A stretch of DNA of 57,808 nucleotides, taken from the NCBI GenBank assembly GCA_017656425.1, contig JACDNV010000013.1, positions 1 through 57,808 on the forward strand. Reading direction: 5' to 3'. Below, one piece after another: positions 1-7,717 of the stretch. The translations under genes and the position numbers were made by a program. The notes below the pieces were generated by a model. It ran no database searches. It saw only the letters and a list, made by a program, of their open reading frames with translations, and had not been told where the DNA came from. The stretch's first letter is position 1, and each line of letters starts with the position of its first letter. Source of the DNA: Candidatus Neomarinimicrobiota bacterium (lineage in GTDB: Bacteria > Fidelibacterota > UBA2242 > B5-G15).

Positions 1-88
1 ACATAACTCTCTGAAGGTATTTACACAACTCAGAAACAGTAAGAAAAATATTCCTTTATCCCATTTACACAAAAATCGGGACACTCCC
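1..88 (-). mobile_element. Possible end of an IS256-like element (runs out of the window)
   Basis: Read on the minus strand, the sequence directly after the kdgK stop codon begins GGGAGTGTCCCG and continues with TTTTTGTGTAAATGGG. That resembles the terminal inverted repeats of many IS256-family elements, which commonly contain a TGTCCC block followed by TGTGTAAA. No transposase is inside the window, so the call rests on this terminus alone. If right, the element sits flush against the end of kdgK, and the last few KdgK residues could derive from the insertion. The identification is from memory of the family terminus and is tentative. Confidence 0.3.
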
Positions 89-1114
89 TCATCGCTGAAC
101 CCTACCCGAAACATCACCTTTCATTATATTCAATACTTCATCTTCATACACTAGGTTTACATCACCTGGTATTGTTTGTTTTAAAGCTGAGGCTGCTACA
201 CCAAACTCAACCGCTTCCCTTTTACTTGAAAATTTGTTCAACCCGTGTATTAATCCAGCTACAAAACTATCACCTCCACCTACTCTATCAACCAAATGCA
301 AGTGGTATTTCTTACTCAAAATAAATTCATTACCATCATAGAATAGCGAAGACCAATAATTATCAGATGCTGATAGACTTTCCCTTAATGTTATAGCCAC
401 CATACTTGCACTTCCAACCTTTAATAACTGGGAAGCTACTGATTTATAATGTTCAACATCCAATTTTCCAGAAATTACATCAGTTTTCTCTGCTTCTATC
501 CCAAATACATCAGCAGCATCCTCTTCATTTGCTATTATCAAATCAGTATATTTTACTATCTCTCCCATTATCTCCCTTGCTTTTTCTCTGTTCCACAACC
601 TCTTTCGATAATTCAAATCACAACTAACAGTTAGTCCCTTCTCCTTCGCTATTTTCACTGCATCTATACTTATCTCAACTAGTGAATCACTTAACGCTGG
701 TGTTATCCCTGATATATGAAACCATATCGCCCCTTTAAATATCTTTTCCCAATCAAAATCCTCTCTCTTTGCTTCACATATTGCAGAGTTTGCTCTGTCA
801 TATACTACCTTGGATGGTCTCACTGACGCTCCATGTTCCAGAAAATATATACCGATCCTCTTCCCCCCTCTCTTTATAAAAGATGTATCGACACCTAAAC
901 TTTTAAGATACCTACACGCAGCATCACCTAATGGATTATCTGGTAGCTTTGTAACGAATCTAACATGATTACCAAACATAGCCAGTGAAGCTGCAACATT
1001 CGCTTCACTTCCACCATAATTCACTTCCAACACATCAGCTTGTAATAGCTTCTTAAAATTTGGTGGCGACAGCCTTAACATAATCTCACCAAAAGTTATA
1101 AACACTTTTTCCAT
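89..1114 (-). CDS. kdgK: 2-keto-3-deoxygluconate kinase (PfkB family)
   Basis: This 341-residue sugar kinase would phosphorylate 2-keto-3-deoxygluconate (KDG) to KDPG in the cytoplasm. The N-terminus (FGEIMLRLSPP, then NYGGSEANVAASLA near residue 32) is the substrate-binding part of KDG kinases. The C-terminal PfkB signature is RVGGGDSFVAGL around residue 277, with the catalytic Asp in GGGDS. It is last in a minus-strand operon, 20 bp after the aldolase that uses its product. GGGGG lies just upstream of the ATG. Length is normal for the family. The C-terminus abuts a possible IS end, so the final residues may not be native. The substrate is inferred from family plus operon; fructokinase activity is the main alternative. 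Confidence 0.9.
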   Translation of the reverse strand: MEKVFITFGEIMLRLSPPNFKKLLQADVLEVNYGGSEANVAASLAMFGNHVRFVTKLPDNPLGDAACRYLKSLGVDTSFIKRGGKRIGIYFLEHGASVRPSKVVYDRANSAICEAKREDFDWEKIFKGAIWFHISGITPALSDSLVEISIDAVKIAKEKGLTVSCDLNYRKRLWNREKAREIMGEIVKYTDLIIANEEDAADVFGIEAEKTDVISGKLDVEHYKSVASQLLKVGSASMVAITLRESLSASDNYWSSLFYDGNEFILSKKYHLHLVDRVGGGDSFVAGLIHGLNKFSSKREAVEFGVAASALKQTIPGDVNLVYEDEVLNIMKGDVSGRVQR

Positions 1115-1134
1115 ACTTTACCCCCAATACCTTT

Positions 1135-1791
1135 TTATGAATTCAACTCCTTTCTTGCCATTTCTACTGCTTCGGTAAAATCTTTTGCAATCGCTGTTAA
1201 TGATTTCCAATCTCTGTTCTTTATATATTCTCTATTCAACAATGAAGTCCCAACACCAACAAAACTAGCTCCATTCTTAATAAATTCAGTGATATTTTCT
1301 AAATCTATACCTCCTGTTGGAGTTAATTTAATCCATGGGAATGGACCTCTTAAATCTTTAAGATACTTAGGCCCTAATCTTGAAGCAGGAAATATTTTTA
1401 CTGCATCTGCTCCATTTTCCCAAGCAGTTAGAACTTCTGTTGGGGTAAATGCACCGGGAAACACAGCACAGTCGTATCTATGTGCTGTTTCTATTATTTC
1501 CTTCTTGCAAACTGGGCTTACAATAAATTTAGCTCCAGCATAAATCACTGAGCGCGCCGTCTCGGAATCCAAAACAGTCCCTGCACCTATTATAAAACCC
1601 TCGGGTATTTCATCAGATAATTTTGCAATAACATCAATTGCCTTAGGAGTAGTCATAGTTATTTCTAATGCCTTAACGCCACCTTCCATCAGAGAATTAA
1701 TAATACCTGCTATATCCTCACCATCCTTTGCCCTTATGACACCTATTATCCCCTTTCCTTCAAGCGCATTTATTACTTCATATCTATCCAT
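1135..1791 (-). CDS. eda: KDPG/KHG aldolase
   Basis: This 218-residue class I aldolase cleaves 2-keto-3-deoxy-6-phosphogluconate to pyruvate and glyceraldehyde-3-phosphate. Family landmarks are visible: ALEITMTTP (catalytic Glu region, about residue 41), GAGTVLDSE, SPVCKKEI, FPGAFTPTE, VKIFPAS (Schiff-base Lys, about residue 133) and LTPTGGI (phosphate site). Length matches Eda proteins. It lies between the cupin gene and kdgK in the same orientation with short gaps, so transport, KDG kinase and aldolase are co-expressed. 4-hydroxy-2-oxoglutarate aldolase activity is a usual side activity of the family. Confidence 0.93.
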   Translation of the reverse strand: MDRYEVINALEGKGIIGVIRAKDGEDIAGIINSLMEGGVKALEITMTTPKAIDVIAKLSDEIPEGFIIGAGTVLDSETARSVIYAGAKFIVSPVCKKEIIETAHRYDCAVFPGAFTPTEVLTAWENGADAVKIFPASRLGPKYLKDLRGPFPWIKLTPTGGIDLENITEFIKNGASFVGVGTSLLNREYIKNRDWKSLTAIAKDFTEAVEMARKELNS

Positions 1792-1815
1792 ACAACCTAC
1801 CCCAAAATTTTTATC

Positions 1816-2154
1816 TTATTTTTTGATAAAATCTTCTCTCATAGGTGAAAAGGTATCGATCAAAGTTCCGTCTTCCACACAAACCGCCCCATGCAACACA
1901 TTCGGTGGAACTACAAATGCATCCCCCTCTTCAAGAATTTCCTTTTTATTATCTATCTCTACCTCAAATTTACCTCTTAAAACATAAGAAATTTGCTCAT
2001 GAGGATGTCTATGTGGAGCTCCCACGGCCCCTTTCTTAAAATTAACCTTTACAATCATTAAATTAGATTGATATCCCAGTATTTTCCTCGAAACTCCTCC
2101 ACCCAGATCCTCCCACTCTACATTCTTTTCTTTAACATGATAATCTGTTACCAT
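1816..2154 (-). CDS. kdgF: Cupin protein, KdgF-like (uronate linearisation)
   Basis: This 112-residue single-domain cupin has the metal-binding set H-x-H-x3-Q (HRHPHEQ, about residues 44-50) and a later His in PNVLHG. It also carries LIDTFSPMREDF at the C-terminus, which resembles the Asp/Phe-containing tail used by KdgF. KdgF proteins speed ring opening of 4,5-unsaturated uronate monomers released by pectate and alginate lyases, giving the linear ketose. The context fits: a lyase, a hexuronate transporter and KDG metabolism lie on both sides, with gaps of 19-24 bp. No KduI isomerase is seen here, which favours alginate over pectin. It could alternatively be an uncharacterised sugar-binding cupin. 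Confidence 0.75.
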   Translation of the reverse strand: MVTDYHVKEKNVEWEDLGGGVSRKILGYQSNLMIVKVNFKKGAVGAPHRHPHEQISYVLRGKFEVEIDNKKEILEEGDAFVVPPNVLHGAVCVEDGTLIDTFSPMREDFIKK

Positions 2155-2173
2155 TACAAGTCCCCCTCACGTT

Positions 2174-3451
2174 TCATTTACAAATTCCTTTTTCACATCT
2201 TGTTATTTTTCCACCAAAAACGAAAACACAGAGTATACTAACAGGAACCAAAGCAGCGCCCATAACGAAAAACCAGGTATAGGAGGTTTTTGTCAGAAAG
2301 GGAACTAGATAAGTTGTAATAATTACTCCTATAGCTGCTGTGGTACCACCTAAACCTGCTACAGTTCCAACGTTTTTCCCAACGTAAAAATCACTCGGTA
2401 ATGTTTGAATATTATTAATAGATACCTGAAAACCAAACAAAGCAATCGCAATAAGAATAACAGCAATAGTTGGACTACTAGCCAACGAAGTAAGTAATAG
2501 AGAAGGTATCATTATAATACCCCCAAGGGTGATAGCGGTTTTTCTAGCGGTGTTAACTGTAAACCCCAAATGCATTATCCTTCCTGCAATCCATCCTCCT
2601 GCTATTGCTCCGGTAGCTGCACCAACATAAGGAAACCACGCGAACAATCCTATCTGTTTAATATCAAAATCAAAACGTTCTGCTAAATAAATTGGTAACC
2701 AGTTTACAAAAAGCCACCAGATAGGATCTATAAAAAACCTCGACGCCAATACAGCCCATGTCTGCTTTGTAGCAAGAAGTTCAGTTAGGGGTAGAACAAT
2801 TCCATCTTCTTCGCCTTTCCCATCTATTTTTTGACCTTCAATTATATATTCTTTTTCTTCTTCAGTTATCCATGGATGGTTTTTAGGTAAAGCCTTATTT
2901 ATAAAAAGCCATGGAACTATCCACAACAGGCCAATAAACCCAAGAACAAAAAATGTAGCACGCCATCCAAAAATCAAATAAAGAAAAGCAATAAATGGCG
3001 GCGCAATTATTGAACCAATCGAAGCGCCAGCATTAAATATCCCTTGAGCTAATGCACGCTCTTTTATTGGAAACCACTCAGCATTCGATTTTGTAGCCCC
3101 TGGCCAGTTGCCTGCTTCACCCAATCCTAGAATAAAACGGAATACACCAAAGCTATATATGCCACGCGCTATACCATGAAGAGCTGCAGAAATAGACCAA
3201 ACCACAATTGATATCACAAAGCCCAATCTTGTACCGACCCAATCATATAGCCTTCCAGACAGGCTCTGACTCAATGCATAGGCTATAGTAAAAGATATAG
3301 CAATTCTTGAATAATCGATTTTATCAAGCCCTAGATCAATACTAATAGAAGGCCATAAAATAGATAATGCACTTCTGTGAATGTAGTTAATGACAGTTGC
3401 CAAAGCAACCAGTCCGATTATCCACCATCTCAATCCTTTAATTTTCACCAT
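2174..3451 (-). CDS. MFS hexuronate/anion:cation symporter (ExuT-like)
   Basis: A 425-residue major facilitator with about 12 hydrophobic segments. The first helix region LVALATVINYIHRSALSILWP resembles the opening of the anion:cation symporter family (ExuT/GudP type), where the Asn-Tyr and Arg lie in the substrate path; GLGEAGNWPG near residue 112 is also characteristic. It probably carries uronate monomers or short unsaturated uronides across the inner membrane. The ATG overlaps the end of the upstream lyase gene by 7 bp (ATGGTGA arrangement), with GGGAG ahead of the start, so translation is likely coupled. Exact substrate is an inference from neighbours. Confidence 0.85.
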   Translation of the reverse strand: MVKIKGLRWWIIGLVALATVINYIHRSALSILWPSISIDLGLDKIDYSRIAISFTIAYALSQSLSGRLYDWVGTRLGFVISIVVWSISAALHGIARGIYSFGVFRFILGLGEAGNWPGATKSNAEWFPIKERALAQGIFNAGASIGSIIAPPFIAFLYLIFGWRATFFVLGFIGLLWIVPWLFINKALPKNHPWITEEEKEYIIEGQKIDGKGEEDGIVLPLTELLATKQTWAVLASRFFIDPIWWLFVNWLPIYLAERFDFDIKQIGLFAWFPYVGAATGAIAGGWIAGRIMHLGFTVNTARKTAITLGGIIMIPSLLLTSLASSPTIAVILIAIALFGFQVSINNIQTLPSDFYVGKNVGTVAGLGGTTAAIGVIITTYLVPFLTKTSYTWFFVMGAALVPVSILCVFVFGGKITRCEKGICK

Positions 3452-5646
3452 ATTTTACTCCCGTTCTTTAAGACACTATAATTTCCTTTCCACTTATATA
3501 CAATTCCATTAAATATCACTTCTCTTTCTCTTTCTTTATCGCCTTCCTCATTTGTAACAATTATGGTCAACTTTTCTTCGTTTTTCTTCCTAAGCTCAAC
3601 TACAGTTGCTCTTTTATTATTACCAATCACTTTTACTGATTCAAAAGTAGGATAAGGATTATCTGATATTTCTTTCGCTTCACTAAAATATCCATGTCTT
3701 TCTACTATAGACGCAAATACTGTTGTATCTCCTTTTATCCTGTATATCAAACCCGGCTCTCTTCGTAAATTAAATTTTGGATCGTTGGCCCCTATTCTTA
3801 CAAAATACACCTTATCTCCAGAATTCCTATAATCAGTAACGAAAGAATAGTACCGATTACCACTCAACCATGTAAACATAAAATCTTCAGCCCCCTTTGC
3901 CTCCGCTTCTTTCCATAAATGCTGATAGCCAAAATCTTTACCAAGCGGTTTTAGTACCCTTGAGTAAGATTTTAATTTCCAATTAGTATTTATAAAATAG
4001 CCATTGTAATGGAGACTATAATCATAGGTATGTTTATCCTTCGAAAACAACCTGTATATATCTACTACAAAATAATTCTCAACAGCGTTTTCGGAAATCA
4101 AAAACATTGTCCTAATCATCTTGACCCCAGGGTATTGATCCTCTGCAATCGCACTGACAACCTGAATTTCCGGATTGCTTGAATCAAAAAAATGTCTCTT
4201 TGCGTAAAATTTTTCAGCTTCTTTCCTATTAGCCCTATTCTGTGATATCATATCAACAACCACAACATTATGGGCCACCGTCTGCTTAGCATATGAACTG
4301 TTTTCAGGTAAGTACCTCCCACCGAATTTCGGTTCAATATTTATCCATCTAGCAAAGCCATAATCCGGAATCACCATTTTCATCTGATCGTACAGAATAA
4401 AATGTAATTTATCGAAATGGCCATGACCCCCACCCTGAACTCCATACTTCATTAATAACATTATTTCATCACTACCTTTATACCTTCTTAATACACCAAG
4501 ACCACCCATTTCACCATTGTAACCATCTCTAAATTCTACGCTTGGTAATCTAGGATAACTCACATCTAAGCCATCTCCAAATCTCCTTGCAACTTCATAT
4601 CCACATTTATTTAGTATAACACTATTCTGATATTTCTTTATACCAAGAATCAACGTATCTATACCATAACGATATGATGCAATGTCAGTAGAAATTGCCA
4701 TACCAACATCCCTTATGTCCATAGTAAGTGACGCATCATTAATTGGAGGGAAGATCCCATCAGGAAATATTGTCAGGACAGCTGAATAGCAGGCCTTTCT
4801 AAGGATACTATCTCTGTATGCAAAAATTTTTAACTCAGGCCTGTTTCTTTCCAAGGCCTCAGCGAAAAAGAAAAAAGGGCGCAATGCATATCTAACATAA
4901 TAAGGCCCTTCCATATAATAACCATCAGGCGAAAAAAGCAAATCAAGCTGCTTCAAAAACCCACCATTCCCATCTTTTTCTGTTCCGTATAAAGCCATTT
5001 GCACAAAATCTTCATTCCCAATAACCAAACCTGTCATACCTACTGCGGTTACTGCCCAGGTACCATGATTGTGTATTCTATTAAACTCCTCTGGATTTTC
5101 CAATGATAGCCATTCAGCCATTGGAATAAAAATATTTTCTTCAAATAACTTCCTTTCCTCAGGTTTTAAATAACTATAAATACAATCATAAGATTGAATT
5201 GAGTATGTTAACCAAACACATTCATTTAGAGCTTGATGAAAAATTTTACCCGGAGCCTGATTATAAGCATAAGGACTGGGCCCCAATTTAGGATACATTT
5301 CCGCATATTTTTCTAACATTCTCTTTATAAACTCAGCATATTCCTTATTGCCAGTAATTTGATATAAGATACCTGCCGCCCACATTTCCCTGTAGTTATC
5401 TTTGTGTCGCTCATGTTCATATCCACCAGCTTCACCAGGAGGAGGAACCTCTATAGGCCTTTTCAATACATCATCCATCTTTTTTCTTAATTCCATGTAA
5501 CTTTTTCTCAACAGAGGAAATTTATCGATCTCACGTTTTATAACTTGAGATTCTTCTTTACTAAGAAAAATACACGGATGTTCTTTAGATATACCCAGGC
5601 TAACTACAAACAAAACTGCTAAAATAGCTGAGAATATTTTTTTCAT
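3445..5646 (-). CDS. Secreted heparinase II/III-like oligo-uronide (alginate) lyase, PL17-like
   Basis: A 733-residue exported polysaccharide lyase. Start chosen at the ATG at 5646 (MKKIFSAILAVL), because a GGGGG Shine-Dalgarno lies 5 bp upstream and the first 20 residues form a clean signal peptide; a longer reading from 5688 would bury it. The N-terminal half is an alginate-lyase alpha/alpha toroid (HNHGTWAV about residue 195; SPDGYYMEGPYY about residue 242, with candidate catalytic Tyr and Asn/His). The C-terminal half is a heparinase II/III beta sheet with GGGHGHFDKLHF, the His/metal motif typical of PL17-type exolyases. It would release unsaturated monomers in the periplasm for the adjacent transporter. 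PL15 or another heparinase-like family cannot be excluded. Confidence 0.82.
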   Translation of the reverse strand: MKKIFSAILAVLFVVSLGISKEHPCIFLSKEESQVIKREIDKFPLLRKSYMELRKKMDDVLKRPIEVPPPGEAGGYEHERHKDNYREMWAAGILYQITGNKEYAEFIKRMLEKYAEMYPKLGPSPYAYNQAPGKIFHQALNECVWLTYSIQSYDCIYSYLKPEERKLFEENIFIPMAEWLSLENPEEFNRIHNHGTWAVTAVGMTGLVIGNEDFVQMALYGTEKDGNGGFLKQLDLLFSPDGYYMEGPYYVRYALRPFFFFAEALERNRPELKIFAYRDSILRKACYSAVLTIFPDGIFPPINDASLTMDIRDVGMAISTDIASYRYGIDTLILGIKKYQNSVILNKCGYEVARRFGDGLDVSYPRLPSVEFRDGYNGEMGGLGVLRRYKGSDEIMLLMKYGVQGGGHGHFDKLHFILYDQMKMVIPDYGFARWINIEPKFGGRYLPENSSYAKQTVAHNVVVVDMISQNRANRKEAEKFYAKRHFFDSSNPEIQVVSAIAEDQYPGVKMIRTMFLISENAVENYFVVDIYRLFSKDKHTYDYSLHYNGYFINTNWKLKSYSRVLKPLGKDFGYQHLWKEAEAKGAEDFMFTWLSGNRYYSFVTDYRNSGDKVYFVRIGANDPKFNLRREPGLIYRIKGDTTVFASIVERHGYFSEAKEISDNPYPTFESVKVIGNNKRATVVELRKKNEEKLTIIVTNEEGDKEREREVIFNGIVYKWKGNYSVLKNGSKIW

Positions 5647-5665
5647 GCATCCCCCAATCATAAAA

Positions 5666-6433
5666 TTATGGCATATAGAGCCCGCCATTAACCTCCACAG
5701 ACTGCCCGGTCATATAGTCTGATAACTCAGAAGCAAGAAATAGCACAACTCTTGCCACATCTAATGGTGTTCCTACCCTTCCTAATGGAATTAATGAAGG
5801 CATTTTTTCGTGTACTTCCTTAGGAGTAAACTTGTTATGAAAATCAGTGTAACCAATAAATCCTGGAGATACACAGTTAACATTAATATTATATGGTGCA
5901 AGCTCCTTAGCTAGTGATTTTGTGAAAGTCCAGATACCACCTTTTGATGATGCATATGCGGCGGCACCTTTCCCACCACCATCATGAGTTGCTTGAGATG
6001 AAAAATTAATAATTTTACCACTTTTTTGTTTCTTCATATATGGCATTACCAGATGGGACATTAAAAATGCGCTTTTCAAGTTCACATCAATGACAGTCCT
6101 AAAGTGACCCTCATCAAATTCTGCAACAGGCACCCTACCAACCAGTCCTCCCGCATTGTTAACAAGAATATCAATTGACTGACCCATTTCTAGAGCAGCG
6201 TCTATTAATTTTTGCGCCTGTTCCTTAACCGTAACATCCGCTATAACTGACTTAACATTCGCACCAGTCTCACTGGAAATTTCTTCTGCTACTTTTTTTA
6301 ATCTTTCTTCATCAGTATGATTATTAATTACTACATTAGCTCCACAAGAAGCTAATATTTTCGCAGTTTCCTTACCTATTCCCTGAATACTTCCAGTAAT
6401 TATCGCTGTTTTGCCTTTCAAGGTAATTTCCAT
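5666..6433 (-). CDS. SDR-family oxidoreductase, probable DEH/uronate ketoreductase
   Basis: A 255-residue classical short-chain dehydrogenase. Visible motifs are TGSIQGIG (cofactor glycine loop, residue 14), NNAGG (about residue 92), the catalytic Ser region INFSSQ, and YASSK (YxxxK, about residue 160). The C-terminus GGLYMP is typical of the family. As first gene of the lyase/KDG operon it probably reduces 4-deoxy-erythro-hexoseulose uronate to KDG, or acts like KduD; FabG-type acyl reduction is unlikely in this context. Asn-His at the end of beta-2 (VVINNHTD) leaves NADH versus NADPH use open. A strong AGGAGGG site precedes the ATG at 6433. Confidence 0.85.
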   Translation of the reverse strand: MEITLKGKTAIITGSIQGIGKETAKILASCGANVVINNHTDEERLKKVAEEISSETGANVKSVIADVTVKEQAQKLIDAALEMGQSIDILVNNAGGLVGRVPVAEFDEGHFRTVIDVNLKSAFLMSHLVMPYMKKQKSGKIINFSSQATHDGGGKGAAAYASSKGGIWTFTKSLAKELAPYNINVNCVSPGFIGYTDFHNKFTPKEVHEKMPSLIPLGRVGTPLDVARVVLFLASELSDYMTGQSVEVNGGLYMP

Positions 6434-6500
6434 TTTATCCCTCCTAAGATTAGTATTACGTATTACATATAACTTATTTAAATATATTAACTATCTGAGA
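6434..6500 (-). promoter_or_regulatory. Putative promoter/operator region of the uronate operon
   Basis: The leader of the operon contains AGGAGGG seven or so bases before the SDR start. Further upstream a perfect tandem heptamer sits at 6453-6466 (GTATTAC twice on the plus strand), inside an AT-rich stretch that includes a TATATG -10-like hexamer on the minus strand. A tandem repeat so close to the start could be a regulator-binding site. No known operator consensus was recognised, and the promoter boxes are weak. Confidence 0.25.
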
Positions 6501-6551
6501 TTGTGTCAATGAATTTTTGTAAAAAACTGGGAAAATCCATGAACACAATGG

Positions 6552-6557
6552 TATAAT
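6552..6557 (+). promoter_or_regulatory. Candidate -10 box for the transposase gene
   Basis: A perfect TATAAT sits about 100 bp before the reconstructed transposase ATG. The -35 position about 17 bp upstream reads GGGAAA, which is a poor match, so the promoter would be weak or need an extended contact. In AT-rich DNA a chance TATAAT is quite possible. Confidence 0.3.
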
Positions 6558-6668
6558 AGAATTGTTAAATTAAGGGTAATGAGTGATGAGAGCATAGCCC
6601 GTGGACAGGCTATACACTGTGAGATTTTTGGAAAAGGAATCAAAGATAAGAAGAAAAAACATGACCTA

Positions 6669-6690
6669 TCCCGATTAGGGATCCTACGGA
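6669..6690 (+). repeat. 22-bp double-hairpin unit, copy A (forward)
   Basis: First hairpin: arm TCCC, loop GATTA, arm GGGA. Second hairpin: arm TCC, loop TAC, arm GGA. The two fill the 22 bp exactly. It is inserted in codon 3 of the reconstructed transposase (TA|T), and removal lets ATG 6661 read through. It is identical to copies D and E. Confidence 0.9.
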
Positions 6691-6723
6691 TAGTATCATA
6701 GCAAATAACAAGTTAAAAGACAA

Positions 6724-6745
6724 TCCCAAGGATCCCTGTGGGAGA
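6724..6745 (-). repeat. 22-bp double-hairpin unit, copy B (reverse, degenerate)
   Basis: On the plus strand it reads arm TCC, loop CAA, arm GGA, then arm TCCC, loop TGTGG, arm GAGA: the reverse orientation of the unit. The AGGATCCCT core is unchanged and the small hairpin keeps three pairs, while the large one has a single mismatch (TCCC can also pair with GGGA across a 3-nt loop). Removal of 22 bp here is needed to connect copy A's frame to the downstream frame. It is the most diverged copy, so the exact boundaries could slide by a base or two. Confidence 0.65.
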
Positions 6746-6996
6746 AAATATTGTACAGCTTCAGAAAGGAAATGGTTTTCTCAGAGGGTTCCTATGGAAA
6801 AAATATTATGAAATCAAGTCATACAGAAAAACAGCCTGTGAGTTTGGTGTAAATGTAAAAGCGGTTCTGAAATGGTTGAAAAGATATCAATGCATGGGAC
6901 TTACTGGTTTAAGAATTTTACCTCGAAGTCCTAAACTTGCCAGGAATAAACTCTCACAAGAAAAGACTGATTTGATAGTAAAGTTAAGAAAGATAA

Positions 6997-7018
6997 TCCG
7001 TAGGGTCCCTAATCGGGA
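6997..7018 (-). repeat. 22-bp double-hairpin unit, copy C (reverse)
   Basis: Plus strand: arm TCC, loop GTA, arm GGG, then arm TCCC, loop TAATC, arm GGGA. It differs from the reverse complement of copies A, D and E at one base. In plus-strand RNA that change makes a U-G wobble, so the small hairpin still pairs. Exact deletion gives codon ACA in KI-TGLGARRL and restores the transposase frame. Confidence 0.9.
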
Positions 7019-7279
7019 CAGGACTTGGAGCAAGAAGATTGAAAAAGGAGTTTAACCTTCGAAAAGAAAAAGAGAGATTAAAACTGTTTGAGGTGATACA
7101 GATGGATGTAAAATATCTTGATGATATACCAGAGTTTTTTAAATACTACTGCAAATACAGACTACCAAGATATCAAATCACAGCAAGGGATGTACGCTCT
7201 GGAACACTCTTTTATTTCTATACATATGAGAAAAGTGTAACATCGACAATAATCTCTGTGAAATTATTGTTTGAGCATC

Positions 7280-7301
7280 TCCCGATTAGGGATCCTACGG
7301 A
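7280..7301 (+). repeat. 22-bp double-hairpin unit, copy D (forward)
   Basis: Identical to copies A and E. It lies between the codons for the first and second catalytic Asp of the transposase. Exact deletion forms codon CTA and rejoins FEHL to SKHGID in frame. Confidence 0.92.
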
Positions 7302-7445
7302 TATCCAAGCATGGAATTGATCCAGAAAAAATAACAATTCAAGTTGATAACGGCTCTGAGTTTAGTGGGATAAGAATACATCACAACAGAGGATTTAAAA
7401 AATATGTCGAAAAGAATTGGAATGCTAAGGTGAAATATATACCTC

Positions 7446-7467
7446 TCCCGATTAGGGATCCTACGGA
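7446..7467 (+). repeat. 22-bp double-hairpin unit, copy E (forward)
   Basis: Identical to copies A and D. It lies between the second Asp and the catalytic Glu of the transposase. Exact deletion forms codon CCA and joins KYIP to PHYPNANADIE, the expected motif order in IS481 transposases. Confidence 0.92.
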
Positions 7468-7695
7468 CACATTACCCCAATGCTAATGCCGATATAGAAT
7501 CTTCTCACAGATTAATCGAAGACGAATTCTACTGCATAGAATCATTCAGCTCAGTAAAAGATTTCCTTGTTAAAGCTTCATCCTACCAATTCTATTTCAA
7601 TTTCCTGAGAGAAAACTCATATAAAAAATTCAAAACCCCGGTAAATATCCTGAAAGATTATAAAATATCCCCGAGTATAGCATTCATGCCTCCTC

Positions 7696-7717
7696 TCCCG
7701 AATAGGGATTCTACGAA
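7696..7717 (+). repeat. 22-bp double-hairpin unit, copy F (forward, diverged with compensation)
   Basis: First hairpin: arm TCCC, loop GAATA, arm GGGA. Second: arm TTC, loop TAC, arm GAA. Of three differences from copies A, D and E, one is in a loop and two are the two sides of the same base pair in the small hairpin (C-G became T-A). Exact deletion forms codon CTA and joins FMPPL to IVDKLLGKN, restoring the C-terminal 41 codons. Confidence 0.9.

Noticed and set aside
6724-6745. GGATCC-centred palindrome as an IS inverted-repeat end
   Set aside because: It lies inside the reconstructed transposase frame and its length and arms match the reverse-oriented 22-bp unit.
6738-7486. Three short overlapping open frames as separate genes
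   Set aside because: They are pieces of one transposase; each boundary falls at a 22-bp unit and the joined frame carries the family motifs in order.
6669-7717. CRISPR array formed by the 22-bp repeats
   Set aside because: Spacing is irregular (33 to about 260 bp), repeats occur in both orientations, the DNA between them is coding, and no cas genes are present.
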